A DNA stretch of 64,000 nucleotides from Fasciola hepatica (Eukaryota > Platyhelminthes > Trematoda > Plagiorchiida > Fasciolidae): assembly GCA_948099385.1 (NCBI GenBank), contig CANUEZ040000104.1:1951501-2015500 (forward strand), in the 5' to 3' direction. The translations under genes were made by a program, and so were the position numbers. The notes beneath the pieces are model-generated. The model did not search any database, had not been told where the DNA came from, and saw only the letters and a program-made list of their open reading frames with translations. Shown here piece after piece: positions 55,401 through 64,000 of the stretch (the stretch's first letter is position 1; every line of letters begins with the position of its first letter).

Positions 55401-56280
55401 CAAACACCGACAGTTTTCTCCTATCATTACCCTTAGGAGTCATATTTCTGAGTAGCATAAAGAACAGATCTGACTGGCGCAGTGTACACTCAACTCTTGA
55501 AAGACAACCGGATGTCACGCCGGCATTGTAGATGACTGAGGTTGGCAAGAACCAAGAAAAACCATTCCGAATCGCTCGAACTGTTTCAAGCCGACAGACA
55601 TTTCACATTCCATGTTACTCATTATGGAAATGTACCCTGTACGTTGGTCCAGAGTCACCGAGTCTGTGTGTTGTTATGTGGGCTTCTTGTATTTTGGACG
55701 AAAAGACGTTCACTGTTGTCTGTAATTTTCGTCTAGTGCTGAGTTCTGTAGTGCACCTAGCTTCTCTAACCAATTCTTCAATCCACCTGTATTTGCTACT
55801 TATGAGTAACGATTGAATACCCAGTAATCAAATCTAGGAGTTCTAAGTTTTCGTTATAACAGAACTCTAAACAACAACTGACGGATAGACCCCCAGATTG
55901 GCTATCTTCTTAAGAGAGTCCGTAAACGAACATTATACCTACAAATATGAGTAGAATTTCGTCGACCTCCATTATACTCACATTTGGTAACACTGAAAAA
56001 ACTTATCACTAATTTTACGGTCATTTTTTCGGTCCTAAGTATGGGTGAGTTCCTTTGAAAAATTTGTCAGAATAAGAAAATTGAAAATGTGGTCCATGGG
56101 TACTAACTTATATGAAAACGTTTTAAATTCAATAACACTACTTTGTTGCCAGATATCAAAATTACTCGGCATTTAGGTTACCCCGGGGTTAATCTGTAAA
56201 TCTAGAATTTGCGTATCGCAAAATTCCTCCGAGAAATTCCAGTCAGAACATGGCCGGCGTTTTTCGCGAAAGCTTGGCAT
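38478..56280 (-). CDS. Leucine-rich-repeat protein, multi-exon (name unknown)
   Basis: Minus-strand exons, 5' to 3': 56280-56182 (possible start MPSFREKRRPC, ends ILDLQINPG), 53993-53930, 53884-53826, 53776-53568, 53524-53448, 53397-53264, 53224-53098, 47329-47195, 46797-46731. From 53993 to 46731 every junction is in phase. The translation is a run of 22-25-residue LRRs of SDS22-like type: LKKLDVSCNKLKELNFIS, ALTTLVVYDNELLNLDGIS, LTDLRLDDNEIKTVSAKAL, LTNLDLSYNMLGHVE, LSCLTLNHNRLQSIEPLA, LRELDVSDNLL, LERINLSNNKIARLG, VTALFLNNNQLHDLPKL, IDVLEISSNKFIIFDD, LRELSLHGNPFTEEEKGV. The last ends like an LRR cap (KKLPNIVCLNS). Weaker exon candidates continue at 45.8 kb and 40.1-38.5 kb. The first exon does not join 53993 in phase, so an exon is missing between them. 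The family member is not identified. Confidence 0.6.
38851..38973 (-). CDS. Possible exon (helical, basic)
   Basis: After ATGCAG it reads ESRTVRALRPARHSTFCKHQ and NEELEKIIDNYNGETDDS before TAA. It is either the last exon of the minus-strand gene, or splices on to the block at 38478-38714. Confidence 0.35.
   Translation of the reverse strand, partial: ESRTVRALRPARHSTFCKHQIRNEELEKIIDNYNGETDDS
39804..40068 (-). CDS. Possible C-terminal-region exon of the LRR gene
   Basis: A minus-strand open block with coding character: NARPTSPLKAGDLSGGSYTR, GASDRLHGSGDSSGN, then a helical EEWYKAVASLKDKLHQSLHS and SGFMWNLLRESK, followed by a possible donor AGCAA|GTAACT. No family recognised. Membership of the LRR gene is inferred only from strand and order. 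Confidence 0.35.
40789..41900. repeat. Tandem array of about 370-bp units, diverged
   Basis: Three successive units can be aligned by eye. Landmark 1: CTACTGTATCACCACTTG (40791), ATCTGCTCTCTCATCTAC (41154), CTACTATATCATAACTTT (41532). Landmark 2: ATAACTGATTCTGTAACCAG (40974), ATAACTGATTCCTCCAGTAT (41376), TTGACTGATTCCGTTGGCAT (41756). Landmark 3: the CTTGA...AATAAAG(T/C)(A/G)AACAA pair at 41238 and 41628. The array is C/T-rich on the plus strand and may begin earlier (about 40500). It lies between exon candidates of the LRR gene. Divergence between units is high, so it is old. Confidence 0.7.
42868..42930 (-). repeat. tRNA-like (A-box) fragment, probably SINE-derived
   Basis: On the minus strand, GGACTAGTAGCTCAGCTGGT and AGAGCGCGTG match a tRNA D-arm/A box almost perfectly. 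No T-arm or anticodon stem can be folded after it. Probably the head of a tRNA-derived SINE. Confidence 0.45.
43520..43569. repeat. (TA)n microsatellite
   Basis: About 25 TA units. Confidence 0.97.
43740..45075 (-). mobile_element. Family II LINE, RT to C-terminus, 5'-truncated
   Basis: The minus strand, from about 45075: HTFQRRMIILYLDIRAAFDS (motif A), SSGVRQDCPISPFLFNI, VFGLEYTGDIAFLSDNARAM (the YADD box, here YTGD), HFAPFKCKVLLYDWREFVPA, LSHLWRRRDTQLSLNELR, then LHRLQWLGQVLRMSTHRPPM and an end near 43765 reading DVEGHDSEYKSVVRMLFG. This is a longer copy of the family seen in scraps at 4168, 14655, 18650 and 24590. The first catalytic Asp of the YADD pair is Gly, and stops are present, so it is inactive. 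Confidence 0.75.
45300..45700. other. No feature seen
   Basis: AT-rich intron-like sequence; no recognised element. Confidence 0.4.
45707..45797 (-). CDS. Possible further exon of the LRR gene
   Basis: Reads ELYSLIEEQITHLSSLTAPL, EESLNK before AAAAG|GTGAATG. It looks like a short helical coding exon. A neighbouring piece at about 45838-45853 (DAIMR before TTG|GTAAGG) may precede it. Phases from 46731 could not be joined with certainty. Confidence 0.35.
46319..46403. repeat. (TA)n microsatellite
   Basis: About 42 TA units. Confidence 0.97.
46731..46797 (-). CDS. LRR gene, following small exon
   Basis: After TTTCAG it reads VFIDAILEPNELSKTTSDTT and ends CATCAAC|GTAAGT in phase 1. It joins the previous exon in phase. 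The sequence is not a recognised domain. Confidence 0.6.
47195..47329 (-). CDS. LRR gene, C-terminal LRR exon
   Basis: A 45-codon exon: DSISGCENLRELSLHGNPFT, EEEKGVISLAKTVKKKLPN, IVCLNS. Acceptor CATTTCAG, donor TCA|GTATGT, phase 0 at both ends, which fits the preceding (53098) and following (46797) exons. It is 5.8 kb from the previous exon; the Penelope element lies between. Confidence 0.75.
47738..48000 (-). mobile_element. LINE C-terminal scrap
   Basis: Shares about 100 bases with 33553-33650; the minus strand reads LTMDIEDHSSEPKPVALMSH, comparable with the C-terminal end of the family II LINE at 43765. The rest of the open frame here is not recognised. Confidence 0.4.
48821..49004 (+). 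repeat. Penelope element inverted repeat, left arm
   Basis: Runs from GATGATTCATTTTCGAGCCA to CATAATTAGTGA. It is the reverse complement of 50489-50673 with only a handful of mismatches and a 1-2 base length difference. Confidence 0.9.
50489..50673 (-). repeat. Penelope element inverted repeat, right arm
   Basis: Reverse complement of 48821-49004. The RT reading starts directly next to it (50482), which shows that the element's 5' coding part was lost before or during formation of this structure. Confidence 0.9.
50674..52100. other. Intron sequence without recognisable features
   Basis: About 1.4 kb, AT-rich, no coding domain. Short hydrophobic frames here are not supported as genes. Confidence 0.5.
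52140..52390. other. GC-richer block, unrecognised
   Basis: About 250 bases with higher GC than the surrounding intron and open frames on both strands, ending in a G run (52360-52369). The minus strand reads NVSPSADVMQSMKDGVC. Possibly a decayed repeat; class unknown. Confidence 0.3.
53098..53993 (-). CDS. LRR gene, core exon cluster (six exons)
   Basis: Six exons with introns of 39 to 50 bases: 53993-53930, 53884-53826, 53776-53568, 53524-53448, 53397-53264, 53224-53098. All are GT-AG with agreeing phases. The third exon must use the donor GG|GTTGTG at 53567 instead of the nearer GAG|GTAAAA for the frame to continue into ELPNLSCLTLNHNRL. Repeats are regular; cluster encodes about nine LRRs. 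The small introns resemble the 5' introns of KLHDC4. Confidence 0.8.
54000..54940. other. LRR gene intron, no feature seen
   Basis: AT-rich. At least one missing LRR exon is expected somewhere between 53993 and 56182, but I could not identify it. Confidence 0.4.
54950..55160 (+). repeat. SINE-like repeat, copy 1
   Basis: Contains a clear B-box-like GGGTTCGGATCCCACC (54995) and a 3' part (TCTGGGAGGTGAATCTCGTG, GGTCAAGTCTACTGGTTACG) shared with 59930-60010. No convincing A box was located, so the class is tentative. Confidence 0.5.
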
Positions 56281-57620
56281 AACTGCTATCGCCAGAAGAT
56301 AAGACGACTGGCACGAAACCGCTCCTGTGACATAGTGAGACAAAAAGGAAGTCCATTCCATCAGCTTGTCATATTCCGAACTATTAAAACGAGTGGCCAG
56401 TCCGAAAATATTGCGGCTTCTAACCCGATCGCTAAATAACAATAGAGTCATGACTCGCTGTTATAGATAAAGCACTCAAAGAGTGCAAACATTGTGTGAT
56501 TTCTTGTGCATAAACTATGAAAAACTTGATCATAATGTTAGTGTGTGCACGCCAATCCGAAGTTCGGAGATTGAGAACAGTCCACGTTACCGTCGTTACT
56601 CGGTACATTTAAACCGTTTCTCCCGAGGGGAACAAAACTGAGTTGAACGTATTTTGGTCACATTATATATCAACATTCAACCGGTAAATTTGCCACTGGC
56701 CTAGCAGCTTTGTATACAGTCCTGGTATACATTTATTCTCAACACCGTGTCAATTTTGTTTTACTACAAAACTGTCTCATTTTCGGGCCGCTTGTGAGTT
56801 CCACTGAGCCGTCTGCAGTGTATGCTTTTTGATTCCGCGATTTAAATTATTGCTTCCATGCCTTATAAATGTCGTTTTCTGGATTAGCTCAAGCCACGGA
56901 CCGATTACGGTCGTATTTATTGTCCCCTCTCTGAGTTAGTCCTCTCGTTAGCTTCGAACGCCAAGCTGGATACAGTATCAACTTTTATCCGCCTTTTGAA
57001 ATAGTCTAGAACCAGCGCCATAGTTGGCGCCTGCGAATAAAAAACTTCTTTTATATACCGGAGACGACAAATAGTGCACGTCGAACGCCAAAGTGACAGC
57101 AAACAATTACCCGCCTGCAACACAGATAGCCCTGGTCTTGACATGTTAGGAAATGGGTGGATAAAACATTCTATCCGCGACTAACCAAGTTCATATTGAG
57201 CTTCATCTGAGTCTAGTTTTGAACGCACGCGGGACATCGTTTGACAACAAAATACACGAGAGTCCAAAAGACTGCACTGCCTTCTCACAATATAGCCGGT
57301 CTGTCTCTGAATTTTGAGGGTCTGTAGTGCCATATGCACTTAAACGGACTACTGAGAAGAAAACGTAAAGACTGAGAGAAGCAGACACACCGGAACCTGT
57401 TTAATGTTCCAAGCGGGCTGTATCTATTATCCCGGTTAGGAAGCATGATTCATTGACGAGACTGGTTGGTGATTTCAAAATGATAACTAATCAAAATTTC
57501 CCGGTCGACCTCTCACTTCTGCTCAAGGTATAGGATTCATGCCAGTTTGGCGCGGAGCGAGCTATTCATCGAACTGAATATGAGTCGTGTATATGAGTAA
57601 CAAAAAGTCCAAGTAAAATC

Positions 57621-57622
<2 letters not shown>

Positions 57623-57715
<93 letters not shown>
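57623..57715. repeat. (TA)n microsatellite
   Basis: About 46 TA units, the longest in the window, followed by a 9-10 base C run at 57720-57729. Confidence 0.97.
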
Positions 57716-57716
<1 letters not shown>

Positions 57717-57852
57717 CCGACCCCCCCCCATTCGTGGACCAGAAACTGAGTCTTAAAAGTATTGCTTTATTCAGTTCAATCTCTTCCCAACGATGCTCAG
57801 AAATGGTAGTAAACACGGGAGAACTAAAGTGAGAGGTTAATCGCTGAAATAA

Positions 57853-58188
57853 CTAAACTGCACTGACACGGGGAACTAAGTCTAAAAACCTGAAACGCGG
57901 AATAATATGGAGTCCATTGTTTTTTTCTTTGTATTTATGACATTTGCTATTCCTGAGTTGGAAATAGTATTTAAGCCAAAAGTGAACGAAACCATGCACA
58001 GCAGGCGTTTTTGCAAAATGTTCTAACGGGAGCGTCAAGACAGCGCGACCGTCACCTGTGTCAATTTGGCATCCACCGACAGGGACTTCATTGGTTTTAA
58101 GACAAGTTTTGATAAGGTCGGGTGAAACAGTGCATGAAATACTAAACGATAACATTGCGAATGAGAAGCTATTTATTATCCCGAGCAA
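57853..58188 (-). other. Unrecognised open frame, possibly an exon
   Basis: Minus strand; contains SISCTVSPDLIKTCLKTNEV, GGCQIDTGDGRAVLTLPLE and TPAVHGFVHFWLKYYFQ. The composition is coding-like, and TTATCGTTTAG before TATTTCATGC could be an acceptor, but no clear donor was found. No family recognised. It might be an upstream exon of the LRR gene or part of another minus-strand gene. Confidence 0.3.
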
Positions 58189-58400
58189 TATTTATTTGCA
58201 ATAAAAGTGCTGCAGGATTTCGTGATTATTTATTGGAAATGGTTTCTCAACGAAATACCATGGCTAAATGGTAAATAGAAAGGTTCTCTGAAATTTGTCA
58301 AAGTGAATCACTCCATATTATAACAAAGACGACAAGACGAGCTAGGATACTTTTATTTCAACGGCCAACCAAGTCAAGTTCATGAAACACATACAATCGT

Positions 58401-58724
58401 TTATATAGGCCCTTTTTCAGACTGCGCGGCACCAACATTGCTATTGCGGCTGCTTGAGTGCTTCGGCTGCGTCCTGGCCAGTTGCCCCTGGTCCATAGCT
58501 TGCTTCTCCTGGGCATCATTTCCATTCGGCTGGTCCGATTGTCCCGGTTGATGGCTTGATCGGCAGCCTCTCATCCGGACTATCTTGTTGGTTGCCGGAG
58601 ATCCCGCTGCTTCTCTTTTGCTAGTCCGTATGCCTTCTTTTGTCTGCTTCGGAAAGCCTCCGACATATTTGCCGTCTGTTTTTTGTCTGTGGCCCTTGGT
58701 TGGTTCGCTCGTTCGCCTTGACAT
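58401..58724 (-). other. Unrecognised hydrophilic open frame
   Basis: A 107-codon minus frame rich in Lys, Arg, Gln, Ser and Gly (SRRTSEPTKGHRQKTDGKYV, QPGQSDQPNGNDAQEKQAMD). GC is higher than in the surroundings. A TATATAAA motif lies just after its stop (58398-58405 on the minus strand). It could be part of a retroelement gag or ORF1; not identified. Confidence 0.3.
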
Positions 58725-59869
58725 TTATGTCGTTCTCTTGCCCCAGGATTCCCCGCTACAAAATTACTGTCTCAAGACAGTAAAGTTAAAATACGTCCAA
58801 GTGTGAGTTGCTGTATTTTAAGCGTAACCGTTCTTGTTTAATACTTGTTTTGTTTTCTCCACAATATAGAATATGGGAGATGTTACGTGGAAGTATATTT
58901 ACTTTTGTTTTCGATACACATGTTGTTATTTCCATATTCACAACCTAATTTATCTTCCACCATTTGCCCTCATAATAAATTTATTCCATTTGAAAAAGAG
59001 AACGAAACTGACGGTCTTACTGCAATTCGAATATCTTCTTCAAAAGGCGGCTTCAATTGGAGACACTTTAGCATGTCATTCAATAATAACTATCTCAAAG
59101 CCAGAATAAAATGTGTAATTACGTTTTTAATAAACCCCGCCCTATAACTACCTGCCCAGCAGGTTCTATGAGTAATGAGTTCGGGTTACGTATTAGGTCG
59201 TTTGTGTGGGTGGGTAACAGCCTAGACTTAGTGGGGAAACAGTCTGCTTTATCGCATTCGAGAGTTGTGTGAACAAGACTTGTAAGTGATATAAACGACG
59301 GAAAGTATATTTGGTTGTTTTTAGCGGAGTCAGATTACCAATAACGAGAATGATGCTGACACGATTCCCAAGTAGTATCTTGAGGCTAAAAATAATTATG
59401 CTTTAGCGTACGTTAAGTGTTGATTGTCTAACGCAAACGGATGCAAATCAATTCCGATTGCAACGATACATTTAGAACAGTGTGCCGTGGTTTAATTGCG
59501 ATGAGACCGTAAATATATTCATGTGAGATTTGATGCGGCAAACCTTCAGTTCCAAAATGACAGGTGCAATGAACTAGTCCGCAGTAGGTGTAAAATATGG
59601 TTTTTGCGTGGGCTATGAACATCATTTAAAAGATCTACATAACGTCAAAGAAAATATAGCCTACATTACGATCTTTAACGATATTTTTAAGCAACAGTTC
59701 GTCAGGAGACAATGGCGAAATCCATTTAGGATTGCTTTCAAATCAAGTTTCGTTCGGTTCTGATTTCACTTGCTGTCTCACAGCATTGTCAAGCTGATGG
59801 TAGAGTGAATTGATGCATAAAGTGAACAAGAGCATAAATTAAAATAATGAGCCGTAGTAACGACGAGGA

Positions 59870-60030
59870 AGAGGGAGCCCGAATGTCATAACACCACTGG
59901 TCGCGACAATTAGCCACATCGCCTAATGTCACCAACGATCTGGTAGGCGATTCTCGTGGATCCCGGCCCAGATTTGACAAAGTCCACTGGTCAAGCTTTT
60001 CACACCTCTTTATTATGTCTGAACTAACCT
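59870..60030 (+). repeat. SINE-like repeat, copy 2
   Basis: Its 3' half (TCTGGTAGGCGATTCTCGTG, AAGTCCACTGGTCAAGCTTT, CACACCTCTTTAT) matches 55067-55155. The 5' half is diverged. Confidence 0.45.
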
Positions 60031-60251
60031 TTCAAACCTATCTATTTTAGGCTCCTTCTCGGCTCACGCCTGAAACGTTACAACGTATCAATGCTGAACT
60101 TTTCCTATTGACGACCAATTTAATTTTTGAAATGCACGGCCCCCTAGGGACCATTTTTTCTCAGGAACGGTTGTTTCGTTTCTTCTATAGTAAAAATAAT
60201 GGACAAGACTTAAAGAACATTTCCCAAAAATACGGAACAATTGAAAAGTGG

Positions 60252-60254
<3 letters not shown>

Positions 60255-60335
<81 letters not shown>
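60255..60335. repeat. (TA)n microsatellite
   Basis: About 40 TA units. Confidence 0.97.
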
Positions 60336-60337
<2 letters not shown>

Positions 60338-60479
60338 AAAGGGGAAAATAAACGCACGGACTCAGTTTGCCAACCAACTCCTATGCAGCTATAAAAGTAA
60401 CCGCTTGTGGCAAGCCTTTCGATTTCTGTTGGAGAAGAAAACAACACACAAACTGTGGTGTGGACTTTGGTAGCATTAA

Positions 60480-61500
60480 TTGTTTTTATTCACCCATTCA
60501 ACGACTCTTAGATTTCATTCATCCCGGGAGATAGCGTGCACATAACCCAGTTCCCCAGAGAAGAACTACTGAAGATCCTTAGAACCTCTAGAGTAAATTC
60601 AGGTATTTGTTCTGATGGTTCGCCTTCGCTTTGAGACGCAGTCCTATTACTGTGATCGATGTTTTAACTATCCCTTTAAACATGTGTTTATGCTTGTTTT
60701 CTATTCCCGACTGCTGGACACCGGTCACTGTAGTTTAGATGTTTAGGCCACATAACTCGTGTTTTGTCTAAGCGCTTTTGTTCCGGTGTTCTGACTTCAT
60801 TTGATCTTAAACTGCCTGAATGTGCCATTCTTAGACGCTTGAATTCACCTATAGTTGCCCCTGATGACCCTCATCAGTTTTTTTTTGTAGATCGAACAGG
60901 TTAACTGTGTATATTGTCGCTTCTCAAGTTCATCATATTACGAAACCCTCAGGTAAATCAGCGAAGTCCTTCCCATGTGCTTTTCTAGACTGCTTATCTG
61001 TTTTTTATTTCATTTCGCGATCCCTCCCTCGAAAACTGGAAGCTTTTGATTGTCGCACACCTTTGTTGGCATGGTTGTATGAGTAGTTTACCATCAGAAC
61101 CCAGTGTATACGACTGGGTTTGAAACATCCAAACTTTAGGTGAACAATTTGGGAGTGCTTCAAGGAGTCTTTCTCGCTTTCTTTTTACTTTCCACCCACA
61201 TTGGAGACCTGTCAATCAATTCTCTGGCACATTTGTTTGGATATGTTGATTATCTAACTCTCTGCCCAATTATTTCTCAAACCCAGGATTTCAGTAATTT
61301 TCCCAGTAATCCGTCTCAGCTGTTGGTTCACAGTTCAGTCCGATTCAACTCTTGACTTACCCACATATTTCTAATCCATATTTGCTCTTTCTCGATGAGC
61401 TTATTCCTGTGACCCATCTACTATTTCCACAGAACTGTCAACTAGAGTAGGTTCTGTCGAATTTCTAAAAATCACCATCGATACACATATGAAGTAGTCA
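60480..61500 (+). mobile_element. LINE reverse transcriptase remnant, third family
   Basis: Plus strand, several frames: FPREELLKILRTSRVNSGIC (the pre-fingers region), LPRKLEAFDCRTPLLAWLYE, FTIRTQCIRLGL, then NNLGVLQGVFLAFFLLSTHI (motif B, VPQG as VLQG), DLSINSLAHLFGYVDYLTLC (YADD as YVDY). Motif order is that of a Jockey/CR1-type RT, but it differs from both other LINE families here. Both the QG and DD boxes are damaged. Ends near 61500. Confidence 0.65.
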
Positions 61501-61529
61501 TCTCATATTCAAAACTGTCTAAAGAAACT

Positions 61530-62120
61530 CCACAGGTTATCTTAATAAGTAAAAATGTCTATACCTTTCAACGTTAACAAGAGTACTGTTTCCCTTTTCA
61601 TTTACCAATGTGTTCTTCATTATAGTTACGAGACAACTTTCCAGCATGTGCGACCAGCGTTCATCTAGCGTGGAGACAGGAATAAGGCTAATGGATGCCA
61701 GCCGCTTGTATTTGGTAAAGAGCCAAGCATAGAAACCATACCATGGCATGCGCCGGAAAGTTGTGCTGGAAGATGTGCTTGCGTTTATCGCGTGTACGAA
61801 ACGTACATATAAACAAGGGATAGACGGGGATGACAAAATTACTACGTCCTATTCTCTTCTACCGTTTCCTCTTTATTTTGCCAGTCTGTTGAAGAAACAT
61901 TTCCAGACTCTTTGCCGAAGATTTTCGATTATTGATCCGTTATCGCCCATAGCATTAAATGAACTATTTGCCAACTTGCGTGAACTACACCCGACGCATG
62001 CGAAAAGTTCACTCAAAAAATCCTTTCAAACTGCGTCCACTCATAATACCGTGATCTGTTCGAGTGTAACGCTCTCGCCTTCATACCTCCATCTCTTCGG
62101 TCCTCTCCCTTCCTAATTTT
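61530..62120. other. Unrecognised overlapping open frames
   Basis: Frames on both strands (minus 61836-61537, plus 61748-62116). The plus frame includes HFQTLCRRFSIIDPLSPIAL and LHPTHAKSSLKKSFQTAS. It might be the C-terminus of the preceding LINE, but I could not match its motifs. Confidence 0.25.
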
Positions 62121-62447
62121 CATTTAAATAAATTTTACTGTTCCTTGTCTGGCCGGATCCTCACAGACAAGGTGTGAGTCTCAGCTGAATTTTTGTTCAA
62201 TTTTGACATGTAATCATTTCCTCAATCTGCTGAGATTCCAAGTTTAAATCTGTTCCACTGAAATACAGTCGTACACCTACGCAGACCCTGATCAAATACG
62301 GATATAAGTATTTCCGTAGAGTGCATGCGCTGCCACAGGAGACTAACATATTATGAAGTTCGGCGATTTTTGAGTTCTTCGCGTTTACATTCATTGTAGT
62401 AGCTTCTGATAACGAGATGCTTTCTGCTAGTTGCAAGCATACGGTTC

Positions 62448-62448
<1 letters not shown>

Positions 62449-62480
<32 letters not shown>
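62449..62480. repeat. (TA)n microsatellite, interrupted
   Basis: A short TA run with one G interruption. Confidence 0.9.
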
Positions 62481-63044
62481 CGCGATTTCAAAATAGTTTC
62501 AAATGATGAGTAGGACAATAAAACAGAGTAGGAGGTATAGTCTGGGCTATCCTTTAAGCAATAGCTACGAAGCGCACGAGCGAAATGAGGTACGCATTTT
62601 GTTAGCTGACGCGTTTCTTCAGATATTACTATTGGTCGGAGAACACAGAGCTTAGTAATCAGATGGTATGGTTAGATATCCAACGAGACTAATTTGAGAC
62701 TAAACTTGAACTAGCTTAGGGCATATGGGTCCCTCGTGGGACTCACAAGTCAAGTCAGCACGGACCCATGTATATTGGTCCGTGTAGGACTGCCCACACA
62801 ATTTATTGACAGTGCTTACAGAACCATCGCACTTTACCCAAACCGCATCTATTTGGGACCAGTGCTTCTTTGATGAACACTCTCTCTTTGTGATGACACA
62901 GCGGAAAAAATTTGGTTCTTCTATATAATTAAATTTCTCTTTGATGCATTAGGTTTTTCCAAATCTAATGACAGTAAAACCCCATCAAACACGAGTCTCA
63001 TCCGTGACTGTGAATATCACGAGCGGGTTTGAAGAAAGGCCACA

Positions 63045-63245
63045 AAAGCTGTGCAAGGGCTGACCAACCTTTCTTACCACTTAAGACTGACCGCAACCAA
63101 CCTGTATTACCTGGATGTGAAGCGTATTAGAAGAGATATTGTCTTAATTGCCCACATTTTCTCCTCCAGGCTAATTAGCCCATTCTTCATGCGACCATTT
63201 TTGAATACGCTTAGAGAACATACTAAGAAACCATTTGAACAACCC
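63045..63245 (+). mobile_element. CR1-like LINE C-terminal scrap
   Basis: Reads VQGLTNLSYHLRLTATNLYY and LDVKRIRRDIVLIAHIFSSR, which matches the L.LY.L..RR.RGDLI..-.I motif near the end of CR1-type RTs (compare ERRRRGDLIVAFKII at 8740). Upstream and downstream parts are not recognisable. Confidence 0.5.
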
Positions 63246-63271
63246 AAGTAGCACGTTGCCCCAACCTTTGG

Positions 63272-63301
63272 GGCAAACCTGGGGCTAGCCCCAAGTTTGC
63301 C
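63272..63301. repeat. 30-bp near-perfect palindrome
   Basis: GGCAAACCTGGGGC followed by TAGCCCCAAGTTTGCC; one mismatch per arm, with the centre GGGGCTAGCCCC perfect. The next bases add two more GGGGC/GTTTGCC echoes (63258-63315). Confidence 0.8.
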
Positions 63302-63315
63302 ACAAGTTTGCCCCA

Positions 63316-64000
63316 TAGGGCACGCTCACGAACATTCTTACGGCAACATTTTTTCACGTCAAGGTTTGCTCCTATTTCGAACAAACACCCACAATAGATA
63401 GCGGATACCCCTACAAAGGAGGTTTTCGAGCAAAATATAGACGTACATATGGGGCTTTCACTTAATCCATTGCCAAATTCCTAATCGGAATATTATCGTA
63501 ACTGTTACTAACACCGTTTTTACCTACATTATTGCAATTTGATTTTACGCCATCTGCTACACAATACGCACTCTCTCCATAACGAGTCTGGTATGCCTAA
63601 GCTGTCCAGCATTCTTAATTTCAGAACAGAGGAAAATATACAAGATCCGGGATCCATAGGGCTTGAACCTCGAACCTGGGTACCACTTCAAGAAATTCAA
63701 GAATGCGCATGATAAAAGATCGCACAATAGGGAGCTTCTGGGTGGAATGATACATCCTTGCGCTGTCAAGTTAAAAAATACACTCCTACAATCTGCACAT
63801 GCAAACCTGGACATTTGGCATTTAGTTTCTGTTGCTCGTGTATGTCTATCAGGATAACCACTCAACAGATGGTTTGATTCTCTTCAGCTTCCATTTCAAT
63901 ATTTTTACACAACGGTGTAAACTGATACAGGTTTTGAACGATCAAACAAACTCACTTCCTTTAAGTCCGGAATTATGCGAAGTTCCTTTTGGTGAAGATT
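63316..64000. other. No feature seen
   Basis: Nothing recognised; frames here overlap on opposite strands and have no family resemblance. Confidence 0.4.

Noticed and set aside
63640..63700. Possible tRNA-like element on the minus strand near 63660
   Set aside because: GGTTCGAGGTTCAAGCCC resembles a B box, but there is no A box or fold.

Overview
The window is eukaryotic genomic DNA, most likely from a digenean trematode (fluke). The evidence is a spliced kelch gene whose first introns are only 37 to about 65 bp while its later introns reach 12 kb, long (TA)n arrays, and dense decayed CR1-like, RTE-like, Penelope and Gypsy retroelements. The species cannot be fixed from sequence alone. There are no bacterial operons, CRISPR arrays or rRNA genes, and no convincing tRNA gene.

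Two host genes are supported. (1) A plus-strand KLHDC4/Kel3-type kelch gene runs from 12739 to 32726. Ten exons join in phase to about 613 codons; the last exon is stranded 12 kb downstream of the ninth, behind a retroelement pile. (2) A minus-strand leucine-rich-repeat (LRR) gene has at least nine good exons between about 56.3 and 46.7 kb. Weaker exon-like blocks continue down to 38.5 kb and may be its C-terminus.

Layout. 1-4.1 kb: a CR1-like reverse transcriptase (RT) gene cut into three pieces by two copies of another LINE (family I) in opposite orientations. 4.2-5.5 kb: LINE scraps and a Penelope GIY-YIG remnant. 5.6-9.0 kb: a CR1-like element with a PHD-finger ORF1, an endonuclease and an RT lacking most of its core. 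9.3-9.5 kb: a hairpin with perfect 39-bp arms. 9.5-12.6 kb: family I copy D on the minus strand with an intact 493-aa endonuclease ORF, ending close to the KLHDC4 start codon. 12.7-32.7 kb: KLHDC4; introns 6 and 8 hold LINE and repeat debris, intron 7 a SINE-like scrap, and intron 9 a Gypsy foldback, a second foldback, a Gypsy gag-protease piece, LINE copy C and another Gypsy copy. 32.7-38.5 kb: almost featureless. 38.5-56.3 kb: the LRR gene, whose introns contain a tandem array of about 370-bp units, a family II LINE and a Penelope element bounded by inverted repeats of about 184 bp. 56.3-64 kb: TA arrays, unrecognised reading frames, a SINE-like repeat and two LINE RT remnants.

No metabolic or operonic co-operation is visible. 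What links the parts is host genes with introns expanded by successive retroelement insertions, several of them nested or folded back. All retroelement copies appear defective, apart from the intact endonuclease reading frame in copy D.
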